Assembly (NCBI GenBank): GCA_028712665.1
Contig: JAQTRC010000007.1
Coordinates: forward strand, 1 to 56,752
Length of the DNA: 56,752 nt
Direction: 5' to 3'
Source: Desulfuromonadaceae bacterium
GTDB taxonomy: Bacteria; Desulfobacterota; Desulfuromonadia; Geobacterales; Pseudopelobacteraceae
Positions 7,603-14,798 of this stretch are shown here, piece by piece. The position numbers and the translations under genes were made by a program. The notes below the pieces were generated by a model. The model made no database searches, was not told the origin of the DNA, and saw only the letters and a program-made list of their open reading frames with translations. How positions within the stretch are numbered: the first letter of the stretch is position 1; each line of letters starts with the position of its first letter.

Positions 7603-8898
7603 TCAGTGTGTAGATTCCTCTTTCAAGAAGGCAGGAATAAACATGTTAATGAAATAGAACAGCACAAACGGCGTTACCGCAACGGTCATGGCACCTAATA
7701 GCCCTTCCTTGAAGGTTTCCCAGTTATGCGGAATTATAGGCAGGTGGTAGTCCATGAAACCTGCAAAACTTAAGGAGAACGCCTGCCCACCAATAACGAC
7801 ATTGTAACGCATCATGAAGACTCCGAATAAAACCAGCACTGTGGCTATGGTTGTGCGCCGAACCGTGCGCCCCGGGAGTATCATCATGACGAAAGGAAGC
7901 AGGTTCCCGATAGTATACTGTAAAATGAATATTTTGACGAAGTCTCGCTCCATGATGACTTCGCGCAGGATGTCCCAGGATTTGACCTGGGTGTAGCCAC
8001 GGAAGATCAGATCAAGTATTTCAAGAGTCATAGCGGCAATCATGAAATAAAGGAGGTAGTTGGATGAAATCATGACCTCGGTGTGTTTTGATGCTTCAAG
8101 CTCTTCGGCATTTGGAGCATCCGCATCTTTTGCCCAACGGGCCATTTTACTTTTGGCCATGTACTTGCGGATTTCCTGAACGACAACGTAGGTCAGGATA
8201 CAGAGGGCGACTCCGGAAACGACCGCCGAACAGATAAATATAACCGGCATCAACGGAGTCATCCAGAGAGCATTGGCCTTGACCGAGCCAAAGATGAAAC
8301 CGGCGTAACCGTGAAGAAAACAGGCCACTGGGATCCCTATTCCTGCCATGATCTTGCATGCCTTGTGATCTTTTTCCACGGCCTCGTGGCTTATGTCCCA
8401 GGCGCCGAGTGTCAGCGCCTGAAAAATCATCATGCGGAGGTTGTCGATCATGCTGCGGTTCTGCTTGGCCATTAACACGTTTGCCGTTTCAACAAAATAT
8501 TTACGGTATACCAGCCATATCTCGGTCGCAACAATCGAAGCGTACGTTAGAAAAACTATCCCGAATGCCGAAATCGCCGATGTGAAATGCGGTGTCATCA
8601 GAACATTGATTCCTCTGAATGGCTGTTGCAGATGGAGCATCAACGGCATCATGGCCACCGGTAGCAGGGCGAACGAGAAAACCAGCGAAAAGCGGGCGAT
8701 TTCCTTCAGTTTTTCAACTCCGAAAACGTGGTAGAGAGAAGAGAGTACGAAGGCTCCGGCCACTAGACCGGTCATGAACGGGTACATGACGATCTGAATC
8801 GACCAGTAGATATACTCATTCGGCAGGGTAAAAAGTTCCTTGATCGTCCACGCTTCTCCGTGAACTTCCATAGCGTGTTGCGCGATTTGTCCTACCAT
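7603..8898 (-). CDS. NrfD/PsrC-like quinol-interacting membrane protein (module 2)
   Basis: 431 residues with about ten hydrophobic helices, typical of the NrfD/PsrC/HybB family that exchanges electrons between the quinone pool and an adjoining Fe-S subunit. Seen features are an N-terminal segment ending in WSIQIVMYPFMTGLVAGAFV and a cytoplasmic charged loop (about 245-275). It follows the Fe-S gene with only a two-base gap (TAG-TC-ATG), so the two are translationally close. With the preceding four-cluster Fe-S protein and tetraheme cytochrome it forms a c/Fe-S/NrfD module like the Geobacter Cbc complexes. It lacks haem-binding motifs itself. Direction of electron flow is not determined; quinol oxidation is the likely role. 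Confidence 0.88.
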   Translation of the reverse strand: MVGQIAQHAMEVHGEAWTIKELFTLPNEYIYWSIQIVMYPFMTGLVAGAFVLSSLYHVFGVEKLKEIARFSLVFSFALLPVAMMPLMLHLQQPFRGINVLMTPHFTSAISAFGIVFLTYASIVATEIWLVYRKYFVETANVLMAKQNRSMIDNLRMMIFQALTLGAWDISHEAVEKDHKACKIMAGIGIPVACFLHGYAGFIFGSVKANALWMTPLMPVIFICSAVVSGVALCILTYVVVQEIRKYMAKSKMARWAKDADAPNAEELEASKHTEVMISSNYLLYFMIAAMTLEILDLIFRGYTQVKSWDILREVIMERDFVKIFILQYTIGNLLPFVMMILPGRTVRRTTIATVLVLFGVFMMRYNVVIGGQAFSLSFAGFMDYHLPIIPHNWETFKEGLLGAMTVAVTPFVLFYFINMFIPAFLKEESTH

Positions 8899-8900
8899 GA

Positions 8901-9674
8901 CTAACGCACCTCCTGTGCAAGGCCAATATAAAAGGCCTGAGGCTTGGTTCCGAATTCATCCTTAAGCACCCCGACCCGTTCATTCATGATGATCTTGGTG
9001 ATCGGGTCGTCGATATCGTGAATATTACCCATTTTGCGGGCGCCGAAAGGGCAGGCGTTGACGCAGGCCGAATCCAATCCTTTGCTGAGACGGTGATAGC
9101 AGAAGGTGCACTTGTCGGCAACGTGAAGCACAGGGTGGAAAAACCGCGCGGCATAGGGGCATGCCATGATGCAATAGCCGCACCCGATACACCATGTCCG
9201 ATCTACAAGAACGACGCCATCGTCGGTCTTGTAGGTGGCTCCGACCGGGCAAACCTGTGTACATGCGGGGGATGAACAGTGATTGCAGAGTTTGGGGACA
9301 AAGAAGGCTTTACCGACGTTCTTCGGGTCAATCTCCTTGAATTCACCGCGACCCAGATCGATTCTGGATTCGGTGAATCCGTAAAGTGCGGCATTGGGAC
9401 TGTCTACATAGCGTCTGTCATCTTTCGTATATACATAACGCTCTACCCATGTCCGGGAAACGTGAGCATCAAATGGGATATCGTTCTCAGTCTTGCAGGC
9501 TTTGACACAGAAACCGCATCCGACACACTTGGTCGTATCGACCAGGAATGCCCACTGTATATCGGGATTGGCGGCCAGCACCTTTTTGGGATCGATCAGC
9601 GTCAGGGCGGAAAGGGGGACTGAAGCGCCTGCAATGACCATCACACATTTTTTTAGAAATTCTCGCCTCTCCAT
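8901..9674 (-). CDS. Four-cluster Fe-S protein with twin-arginine signal (module 2)
   Basis: 257 residues. The N-terminus MERREFLKK followed by a hydrophobic stretch and LAAN is a Tat signal, placing the folded protein outside the inner membrane. Four Cys groups follow: CVGCGFCVKAC, CNHCSSPACTQVCP, CIGCGYCIMACP and CTFC...CVNACP. This is the arrangement in DmsB/NrfC/HybA-type subunits, which carry four [4Fe-4S] clusters. It would relay electrons between the NrfD-type membrane subunit and the tetraheme cytochrome. The ATG overlaps the upstream stop by one base (TAATG). Confidence 0.93.
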   Translation of the reverse strand: MERREFLKKCVMVIAGASVPLSALTLIDPKKVLAANPDIQWAFLVDTTKCVGCGFCVKACKTENDIPFDAHVSRTWVERYVYTKDDRRYVDSPNAALYGFTESRIDLGRGEFKEIDPKNVGKAFFVPKLCNHCSSPACTQVCPVGATYKTDDGVVLVDRTWCIGCGYCIMACPYAARFFHPVLHVADKCTFCYHRLSKGLDSACVNACPFGARKMGNIHDIDDPITKIIMNERVGVLKDEFGTKPQAFYIGLAQEVR

Positions 9675-10165
9675 TATTTCATTCCCTCCAGACTCGGGTT
9701 ATGCGGATTGTGGCATTTAACGCACTCCAAGCCAGTGTTGTGTGTTTTGGGGTTGATGCCGGGAATACGTTTGCGCTCGCTCGTCGTGTAGGGGAGATCG
9801 GTGTGACAGCGCAGGCAAAGTTCGCGACTGCGGTCTATACTAAGTTTTTCCGGATCCTCAGGATGGTTCTTTGCAGGTCCGTGGCAGTCCTCGCACGGGA
9901 TTATCCCGTGAAGCTTCTCGGAACGAAGTTTGACGATGGCTCCATGACATGCGCTGCAGTATTCATGCATTCTCTCACGGCCTGAAGTTCCGTATTTCGC
10001 CGGTTGGTTCTTCCACTCCATAACATTTGACTTGCGGTGGAAAGAGTACATGAAACCCCTTTTTCCCGAACCGAAGTCGTTAGGTACGTAGAAGAAGCGA
10101 AATACCAGTAAAGCTACGACAAAAGCAATGACCACGTACAGTGGTCGCCAGACATGACTTTTCAC
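9674..10165 (-). CDS. Membrane-anchored tetraheme c-type cytochrome (module 2)
   Basis: 163 residues, starting with GTG at 10165 after GGGAG. One N-terminal hydrophobic segment (about 8-28, VVIAFVVALLVFRFF) is uncleaved or anchors the protein. Four CxxCH haem sites follow (CSACH, CEDCH, CLRCH, CVKCH). It likely accepts electrons from the Fe-S subunit and passes them to periplasmic cytochromes. A 196-base gap separates it from module 1. That gap has a 7-base inverted repeat (ATACCAG 10332-10338 / CTGGTAT 10351-10357), so module 2 may have its own promoter or an mRNA processing site. Confidence 0.92.
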   Translation of the reverse strand: MKSHVWRPLYVVIAFVVALLVFRFFYVPNDFGSGKRGFMYSFHRKSNVMEWKNQPAKYGTSGRERMHEYCSACHGAIVKLRSEKLHGIIPCEDCHGPAKNHPEDPEKLSIDRSRELCLRCHTDLPYTTSERKRIPGINPKTHNTGLECVKCHNPHNPSLEGMK

Positions 10166-10361
10166 TCTTTCTCCCTTGTGCCATATATTTGGCTGCTGTA
10201 AATTGGCTAAAAAGAACTCCGGATTGCCACTCGTGCTAACAGTTGCTAAGACGGCAGGCCGGAGATAATTCCAGCTTTATAGAACGGTGCTATTCAAGTG
10301 TCAAGTCGGAATTAAACACTGTTCCACTTTTATACCAGGCTAAACATCGTCTGGTATGTAA

Positions 10362-11663
10362 CTATCGGTTAGATTCACTCGTGTTATCAGCTTTAGCCTC
10401 ATCCGTATCCTGGCGGGAAAAGAACAACTTGTCGCCGATATAGGAACCAACGCCATCATCGGCGACGTGAAAATCGCCGTTTAGGATCGGTATAGCCACC
10501 CGCAGCAGCATGGTATAGACAAACAGACCAGTGGCCCAGATACCCATAGCCAGCAGGAGTTCAGTACCGCTTGGCGAATATTCATAGATCTCATGCAGCG
10601 TGTCGGGAATAAATCCGGGTATCACCAAGCCCATTCCCTTTTCTATGTAGACTCCGATGAAAACCAGGATACAGCCGATAACCAGAGTCACATTATTTCT
10701 GCGGGTTGCAGGGACCAAAAAGAGGAAAAAGGCGGTTACGTTGAAAATCATGGCTGTCCATATGTAGGGAACCAGCGCGGAATGGCCATCCAAGCCCTCG
10801 AAAAGATATTGAAAAGAATCCAGATGGACCGTATCGGTATAGTATTCTTTGAAAAGTTCGGCACCAAGCAGCAGAAGGTTGATGAACATCGCATATGCCA
10901 TGATTTCAGCAACCTTCTGGATGGCCTCGTCCTTGATCCTGAATTTGGTATACTTGCGCACAAGCAGGAAGATCAATAGCATGAAGGCCGGACCGGAACA
11001 GAATGCCGAAGCAAGAAAACGGGGAACCAGGATGGATGAATTCCAGAATGGGCGGGCTCCAAGCCCGTTATAGAGAAACGCCGTTACTGTGTGGATAGAG
11101 ATTGCAGCCGGGATCGACAGGAGAACCAGCGGGGTATAAAAATTATGTTTCGGTTCCCGCCTGTAGTAAAGGCTGTAGAGAATATATACGGATATCGTAA
11201 GGTTTAACACCAGATAGGTATTGAGAACAACCACGTCCCACGCCAGCAGTGACTGCGGAAAATTGAGCAGGCCGATTTTTGGGATCAGGTGCCAGAAACG
11301 CTCGGGGCGCCCGATATCTACAGTCACAAATAGCAAACACATTACAATTGCCGATACAGCCAACAGTTCTCCGAGAACGGCAAATTCCTTGATCGGACCC
11401 CATTCGTACACATACGCCGGAATCACCAGCAGTACGGCAGCCGCAGCCACCCCGACCATGAAGGTGAAATTGGAGATATAGAAGCCCCAGGAAACCTGAT
11501 CCCTCATTGCTGTGACGATGAGGCCTTCATTCAACTGTTGGAAATATGCAACAGCGCCAATGGTCATCAGCCCCAACAGGAAAAAAACCCAGCAGAAGTA
11601 AGCTTTGCTCCCCTTGGAAATCAGCACCAGAGTGCCCGCAAAAAAATTCCATATATTTTTCAT
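10362..11663 (-). CDS. NrfD/HybB-like quinol-interacting membrane protein (module 1)
   Basis: 433 residues with about ten membrane helices. The N-terminal WVFFLLGLMTIGAVAYFQQL, the VSWGFYISNFTFMVGVAAAA helix and a later IGRPERFWHL loop are typical of the HybB/NrfD branch. The charged C-terminal tail (about 405-433) is cytoplasmic. The family lacks metal cofactors and binds menaquinol. It follows the Fe-S gene by 39 bases. It is similar in role but only distantly similar in sequence to the NrfD protein at 7603, so the two modules are not a recent duplication. Confidence 0.88.
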   Translation of the reverse strand: MKNIWNFFAGTLVLISKGSKAYFCWVFFLLGLMTIGAVAYFQQLNEGLIVTAMRDQVSWGFYISNFTFMVGVAAAAVLLVIPAYVYEWGPIKEFAVLGELLAVSAIVMCLLFVTVDIGRPERFWHLIPKIGLLNFPQSLLAWDVVVLNTYLVLNLTISVYILYSLYYRREPKHNFYTPLVLLSIPAAISIHTVTAFLYNGLGARPFWNSSILVPRFLASAFCSGPAFMLLIFLLVRKYTKFRIKDEAIQKVAEIMAYAMFINLLLLGAELFKEYYTDTVHLDSFQYLFEGLDGHSALVPYIWTAMIFNVTAFFLFLVPATRRNNVTLVIGCILVFIGVYIEKGMGLVIPGFIPDTLHEIYEYSPSGTELLLAMGIWATGLFVYTMLLRVAIPILNGDFHVADDGVGSYIGDKLFFSRQDTDEAKADNTSESNR

Positions 11664-11702
11664 TGTTGCTCCCTGCTTAGATAGTGTGCAAATGCCAGAG
11701 CA

Positions 11703-12626
11703 TTAGGTCGCGTAGAAGTAGAAGAACTTTGGCTGGGTGTTGAGTTCTTCTTTTAATATAAAGACACGCTTGTTCTCAATCAGGTAGCGGATTTCGCTCT
11801 CCGGGTCGAGCAGGTTGCCAAATTTGCGGGCGCCGACCGGACAGATTTCCTCGCAGGCGGGGTAACGTCCAGGTTGCTCACGAGTCCGCTGAATGCAAAA
11901 AGTACATTTTTCAACAACGCCTTTCGGGCGGGGACGATTGCCGAGGTAGTGGGTAGTGGGGTTCATCTCTGCAGAAGGGAGACCCGGCTTACCCCAGTTG
12001 AAATGCCTCGCTCCATAGGGGCAGGCCGCCATGCAGTAACGGCAGCCAATGCACCAGTTGTAGTCGACAACGACAATTCCGTCGTTCTCTTTCCATGTGG
12101 CCTGAACAGGGCAGACTTTTGTACAGGGAGGTTTCTCACACTGTTGACACTGGACAGGCATATAAAAATGCCCTTTCTCCGGCACCTTTTCAGGGTTGTA
12201 GTACTGCTCGGCATGAGAAAGATCGACACCTTTTTCCTTGTCCAACTGCAAGACCCTAATCCAGTGAATTTGAGGGTCCCGCGACTGATTGTTCTCTTTC
12301 ACACAGGCATATACGCAGCGTCGGCAGCCGATACAGCGGGAGAGATCAAGCGCATAGCCATAACGAACGCCCTCGATCGGCGGTGTGGCCTTTACCGCGA
12401 CCTGTTTTCCAAACTGTTTGCTGTACTCATTTTCGAGGCGCTCCAGTACTTTTTTCAGTTCCTCTTTGGAAAGTTCCCGGAAATGCTTCTGAAAAAACTC
12501 CTCCCACATTGAGGCAGACGCATCTTTGCCGGGCAGGGCAATCAAACCAATTCCGGCGGCCATTCCTTTTAAAAACTTGCGTCGTGACCTATGCTGGTCG
12601 TACGTATTCTTTTTTATTTCTGACAT
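11703..12626 (-). CDS. Four-cluster Fe-S protein with twin-arginine signal (module 1)
   Basis: 307 residues. SRRKFLKGMAAGIGLIALPG near the N-terminus is a Tat signal. An extra helical charged region (about 45-80) precedes four Cys groups: CIGCRRCVYAC, CQQCEKPPCTKVCP, CIGCRYCMAACP and CTFC...CEEICP. This is the DmsB/NrfC-type four [4Fe-4S] layout. It should link the NrfD-type quinol subunit with the tetraheme cytochrome encoded just upstream. It begins 34 bases after that cytochrome gene, with GGGAG in front of its ATG. Confidence 0.93.
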   Translation of the reverse strand: MSEIKKNTYDQHRSRRKFLKGMAAGIGLIALPGKDASASMWEEFFQKHFRELSKEELKKVLERLENEYSKQFGKQVAVKATPPIEGVRYGYALDLSRCIGCRRCVYACVKENNQSRDPQIHWIRVLQLDKEKGVDLSHAEQYYNPEKVPEKGHFYMPVQCQQCEKPPCTKVCPVQATWKENDGIVVVDYNWCIGCRYCMAACPYGARHFNWGKPGLPSAEMNPTTHYLGNRPRPKGVVEKCTFCIQRTREQPGRYPACEEICPVGARKFGNLLDPESEIRYLIENKRVFILKEELNTQPKFFYFYAT

Positions 12627-12660
12627 GGATCAGCTCCCTGATTTGATAAGGTTTTACGGG

Positions 12661-13272
12661 TCATTTGTGTGTGGCGCCGGGACGAACAGGTGGCGGAAGG
12701 GGCTTGAGCGCTTTAAACTTGGGGTCATGAGGATTGTGGCAGTGGACACAGAGCAGGTACTGCTTGTCTCCGTTCCAATAACCGGTGCGCTTGCCATGCA
12801 CGCCCACCTTCCAGTCACGGAACTTGTCGCCGTGGCATTGACCGCAAAGCCGATAGGACTCGTCAAAAGCGATCAGCTCGCCTGAGACCAAGCGCAGCTT
12901 GTCGCGATTTATCAGGTTGTGACAGTCCGTACACCAGCGTTGACCTTCGGCATGATGGAGCACTATATCAGTGTGGTACTCGGTAAGGACCCTCCGTTGC
13001 GGGTTGGGCTTAATGTAACTATGGCACTGGCTGCAGGGGAAGATTCCCTCCGAAAAAGGTGGGCGCGGCACCGCAAAGATATTTTCCTTCGGTCGATTCT
13101 TTATGTCGTAGGTAGGTTGCATTTCAGCAGCAGACTTCTCTGTTACAATCAATTTCCCGGAACGGTCAAACTCCTTTAACCTGGCGGCATACGCCAAGCT
13201 TGCAGACAGACACGCCAGCGAAACCAGGTAGAGTAAAACCATCTTGGGACGAGCAATATGCGGAGTTTTCAT
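12661..13272 (-). CDS. Periplasmic tetraheme c-type cytochrome (module 1)
   Basis: 203 residues. A signal peptide (about 1-29, ending LAYA) is followed by an unusual leader of about 50 residues without haem sites. Then come four CxxCH motifs (CSQCH, CTDCH, CGQCH, CVHCH) with several free His that can serve as distal ligands. The C-terminus is Pro-rich. It is the first gene of the six-gene minus-strand operon and probably the exit point for electrons from module 1. This c/Fe-S/NrfD triplet recalls the Geobacter Cbc (cytochrome bc-like) gene sets. The exact orthologue is not assigned. Confidence 0.92.
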   Translation of the reverse strand: MKTPHIARPKMVLLYLVSLACLSASLAYAARLKEFDRSGKLIVTEKSAAEMQPTYDIKNRPKENIFAVPRPPFSEGIFPCSQCHSYIKPNPQRRVLTEYHTDIVLHHAEGQRWCTDCHNLINRDKLRLVSGELIAFDESYRLCGQCHGDKFRDWKVGVHGKRTGYWNGDKQYLLCVHCHNPHDPKFKALKPLPPPVRPGATHK

Positions 13273-13593
13273 CTCAACCTCAATGTCATTTCTTTTGATG
13301 GGGGGTGCCGCCAGCAGATATCTGCCGATTATAGCAGATAATTGTTGATTGTCTCTACACTAGGTGACGTTTGTTCTTTAGTATCATTAAAACACCCGCT
13401 GCTTGTCAATACAAAACCCGTTTTATATTGTATACATGCAGATCTGCATCTGAGTTCCCCTTCCCCAAGAATAGGATTTGCCTAACTGAAAATAAATGAA
13501 TTCCACCAAAATTGTTGATTCTTTATACAAATAGCATTATGAAGAGAGTAGAAGTAGTTATAATAGTGACAATAAATAGCCAAGGGGTGGCGT
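13273..13593. promoter_or_regulatory. Divergent control region between the cytochrome operon and the triheme cytochrome gene
   Basis: 321 AT-rich bases without a gene. Seen are a 12-base palindrome GCAGATATCTGC (13314-13325), a 14-base palindrome ATGCAGATCTGCAT (13436-13449) and TGTATACA (13429-13436) touching it. A plausible rightward promoter is TTGATT (13515-13520), 17 bases, TATGAA (13538-13543), placed about 50 bases before the ATG at 13594. The two palindromes share GCAGAT/ATCTGC half sites, which suggests binding of one dimeric regulator. None of this is proven. Confidence 0.45.
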
Positions 13594-13905
13594 ATGAGCC
13601 GTTTAACAGCAGTTTTGGCAGTTTTGGCCGCAGGTATATTTGTGAGCCACGCGCAGGCGATTCAACCCGGAAAAACCGTATCGTGGGACACATCCATGGG
13701 CAAAGTTGTCTTTGATGGCAAAAATCACGCCGATGCAGAGGTTAAATGCCTGGAATGCCATTCCAAAATCTTCCAAATGAAGAAAGGTTCGACCAAGATG
13801 AAAATGGCCGATATAAATTCGGGTAAATACTGCGGTAAATGCCATAAAAAAGGTGGCAGGGCATTTGAACCCAAGGGCAATTGCGAAATGTGCCACAGAA
13901 AATAG
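13594..13905 (+). CDS. Periplasmic triheme c7-type cytochrome
   Basis: 103 residues with a signal peptide (about 1-22, ending AQA). Three haem sites are at Cys52-Cys55-His56, Cys80-Cys83-His84 and Cys97-Cys100-His101, with a KVVFDGKNHAD segment before the first that supplies a likely axial His. The size and haem count fit the c7/c3 fold. The spacing and loops differ from the PpcA type encoded just downstream, so it is a separate branch. It is likely a soluble electron carrier between inner-membrane and outer-membrane cytochromes. It is monocistronic, ending at the terminator at 13981-14012. Confidence 0.93.
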   Translation: MSRLTAVLAVLAAGIFVSHAQAIQPGKTVSWDTSMGKVVFDGKNHADAEVKCLECHSKIFQMKKGSTKMKMADINSGKYCGKCHKKGGRAFEPKGNCEMCHRK

Positions 13906-13980
13906 CCCCCCTCCTCAATAAGATGGTTCGATAGAAACTTATTTCAATTTCAAATCTAGGATATAAACCAGCTAAAAACG

Positions 13981-14012
13981 GAGCAGCAGAGATGATCTGC
14001 TGCTCTTTTTTT
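13981..14012 (+). terminator. Intrinsic terminator after the triheme cytochrome gene
   Basis: A perfect 10-base stem (GAGCAGCAGA / TCTGCTGCTC) with loop GATGA is followed directly by seven T. Confidence 0.93.
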
Positions 14013-14039
14013 GCAAACAGCTTATGTTTTTCGTTTAGC

Positions 14040-14068
14040 TTGAATCATTGGAAAATTTACTGTATACA
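14040..14068 (+). promoter_or_regulatory. Likely sigma-70 promoter containing TGTATACA, upstream of the PpcA-family gene
   Basis: TTGAAT (14040-14045), a 17-base spacer and TATACA (14063-14068) resemble -35 and -10 boxes at four of six positions each. The -10 overlaps the palindromic octamer TGTATACA (14061-14068), which also occurs upstream of the two flanking cytochrome genes. The site is 110 bases before the start codon. Confidence 0.45.
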
Positions 14069-14177
14069 CAAGATCAGAACATGGATGCCGGTTAAATGCA
14101 CGGGGAATCGTCCATTGATTGGTATCGCACTGTTACTGCGCAACCGCGTAAAAAAACAGGGAAAAGGAGACTTGAGC

Positions 14178-14441
14178 ATGAAGAAGATGATCATCGCAGT
14201 ACTGGCAGTAACCGTTTTTGCTGTTTCAGCATTTGCCGCCGACGTGATGGAAATGAAAAAAGGGGTTTCATTCAAGCACAAGGCACACGCTGAAGCTGTC
14301 AAAGATTGCAAGAAGTGCCATGAAAAAGCCGAGGGTGGAAAGATTGCCGGATTCGGCAAGGATTTTGCGCACAAGAAATGTAAGGAATGCCACGCCGAAA
14401 TGAAGAAAGGGCCGACAAATTGTAAAGGTTGCCATCCATAA
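14178..14441 (+). CDS. PpcA-family triheme cytochrome c7
   Basis: 87 residues from the ATG at 14178, eight bases after AAGGAG. A longer in-frame reading from 13992 runs through a terminator and promoter and is rejected. The signal peptide is residues 1-20. Mature features match the PpcA family: FKHKAH before the first haem, then Cys44-Cys47-His48, Cys68-Cys71-His72, Cys82-Cys85-His86, and the KKGPT segment. The GGKIAG and GKDFAHKKC blocks recall PpcD more than PpcA, from memory of those sequences. These proteins carry electrons (and in PpcA, protons) across the periplasm towards outer-membrane porin-cytochromes. Confidence 0.95.
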   Translation: MKKMIIAVLAVTVFAVSAFAADVMEMKKGVSFKHKAHAEAVKDCKKCHEKAEGGKIAGFGKDFAHKKCKECHAEMKKGPTNCKGCHP

Positions 14442-14448
14442 GTAACAT

Positions 14449-14492
14449 ACCTCTCCTGCGGAGACGGAACAGTCCGTCTTCGCAGGAGAGGT
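14449..14492 (+). terminator. Long hairpin after the PpcA-family gene
   Basis: Arms at 14449-14468 and 14473-14492 pair over 20 bases with a single G-U wobble around loop ACAG. It starts 8 bases after the stop codon. There is no T-run, so it may act mainly as an mRNA 3'-end stabiliser or a Rho-aided terminator. The remaining 300 bases to cbcL hold no gene. Confidence 0.7.
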
Positions 14493-14616
14493 GCCCGCGA
14501 AATTCAGAGGACCGGCAAAAGATGGGTATGCACTCCACATACTTCCTTGCCAGATCCAAGATTCCCTCTCCTCAAAATTATTCCAGATTCAAATCCAAAA
14601 TGTTGCATCCTTTTCA

Positions 14617-14647
14617 TTGCTATTATTAATTCATTTAGTGTATACAC
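14617..14647 (+). promoter_or_regulatory. TGTATACA element / possible promoter upstream of cbcL
   Basis: GTGTATACAC (14638-14647) is a 10-base palindrome containing TGTATACA. TTGCTA (14617-14622) lies 18 bases before TATACA (14641-14646) and could be a weak -35 box. The site is about 150 bases before the cbcL start, in an otherwise empty AT-rich leader. Confidence 0.4.
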
Positions 14648-14798
14648 AAAAAGATTTTTGGGCTCATTCCCTTTTTATCGCTAAGCGCGCCAGGAATGCG
14701 GCATCAAAAAGTAACGATATGCAGAGGCTCTCTACAGGGTTCAGATTGCCATTCACTAGGCAGGCGCCGTAAATTTTATCTTCCAGGAGGTTTGGTAC

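Noticed and set aside
13992-14177. N-terminal extension of the PpcA-family gene
   Set aside because: It would run through the T-run of a terminator and a promoter. The ATG at 14178 has a good ribosome site and directly begins a signal peptide.
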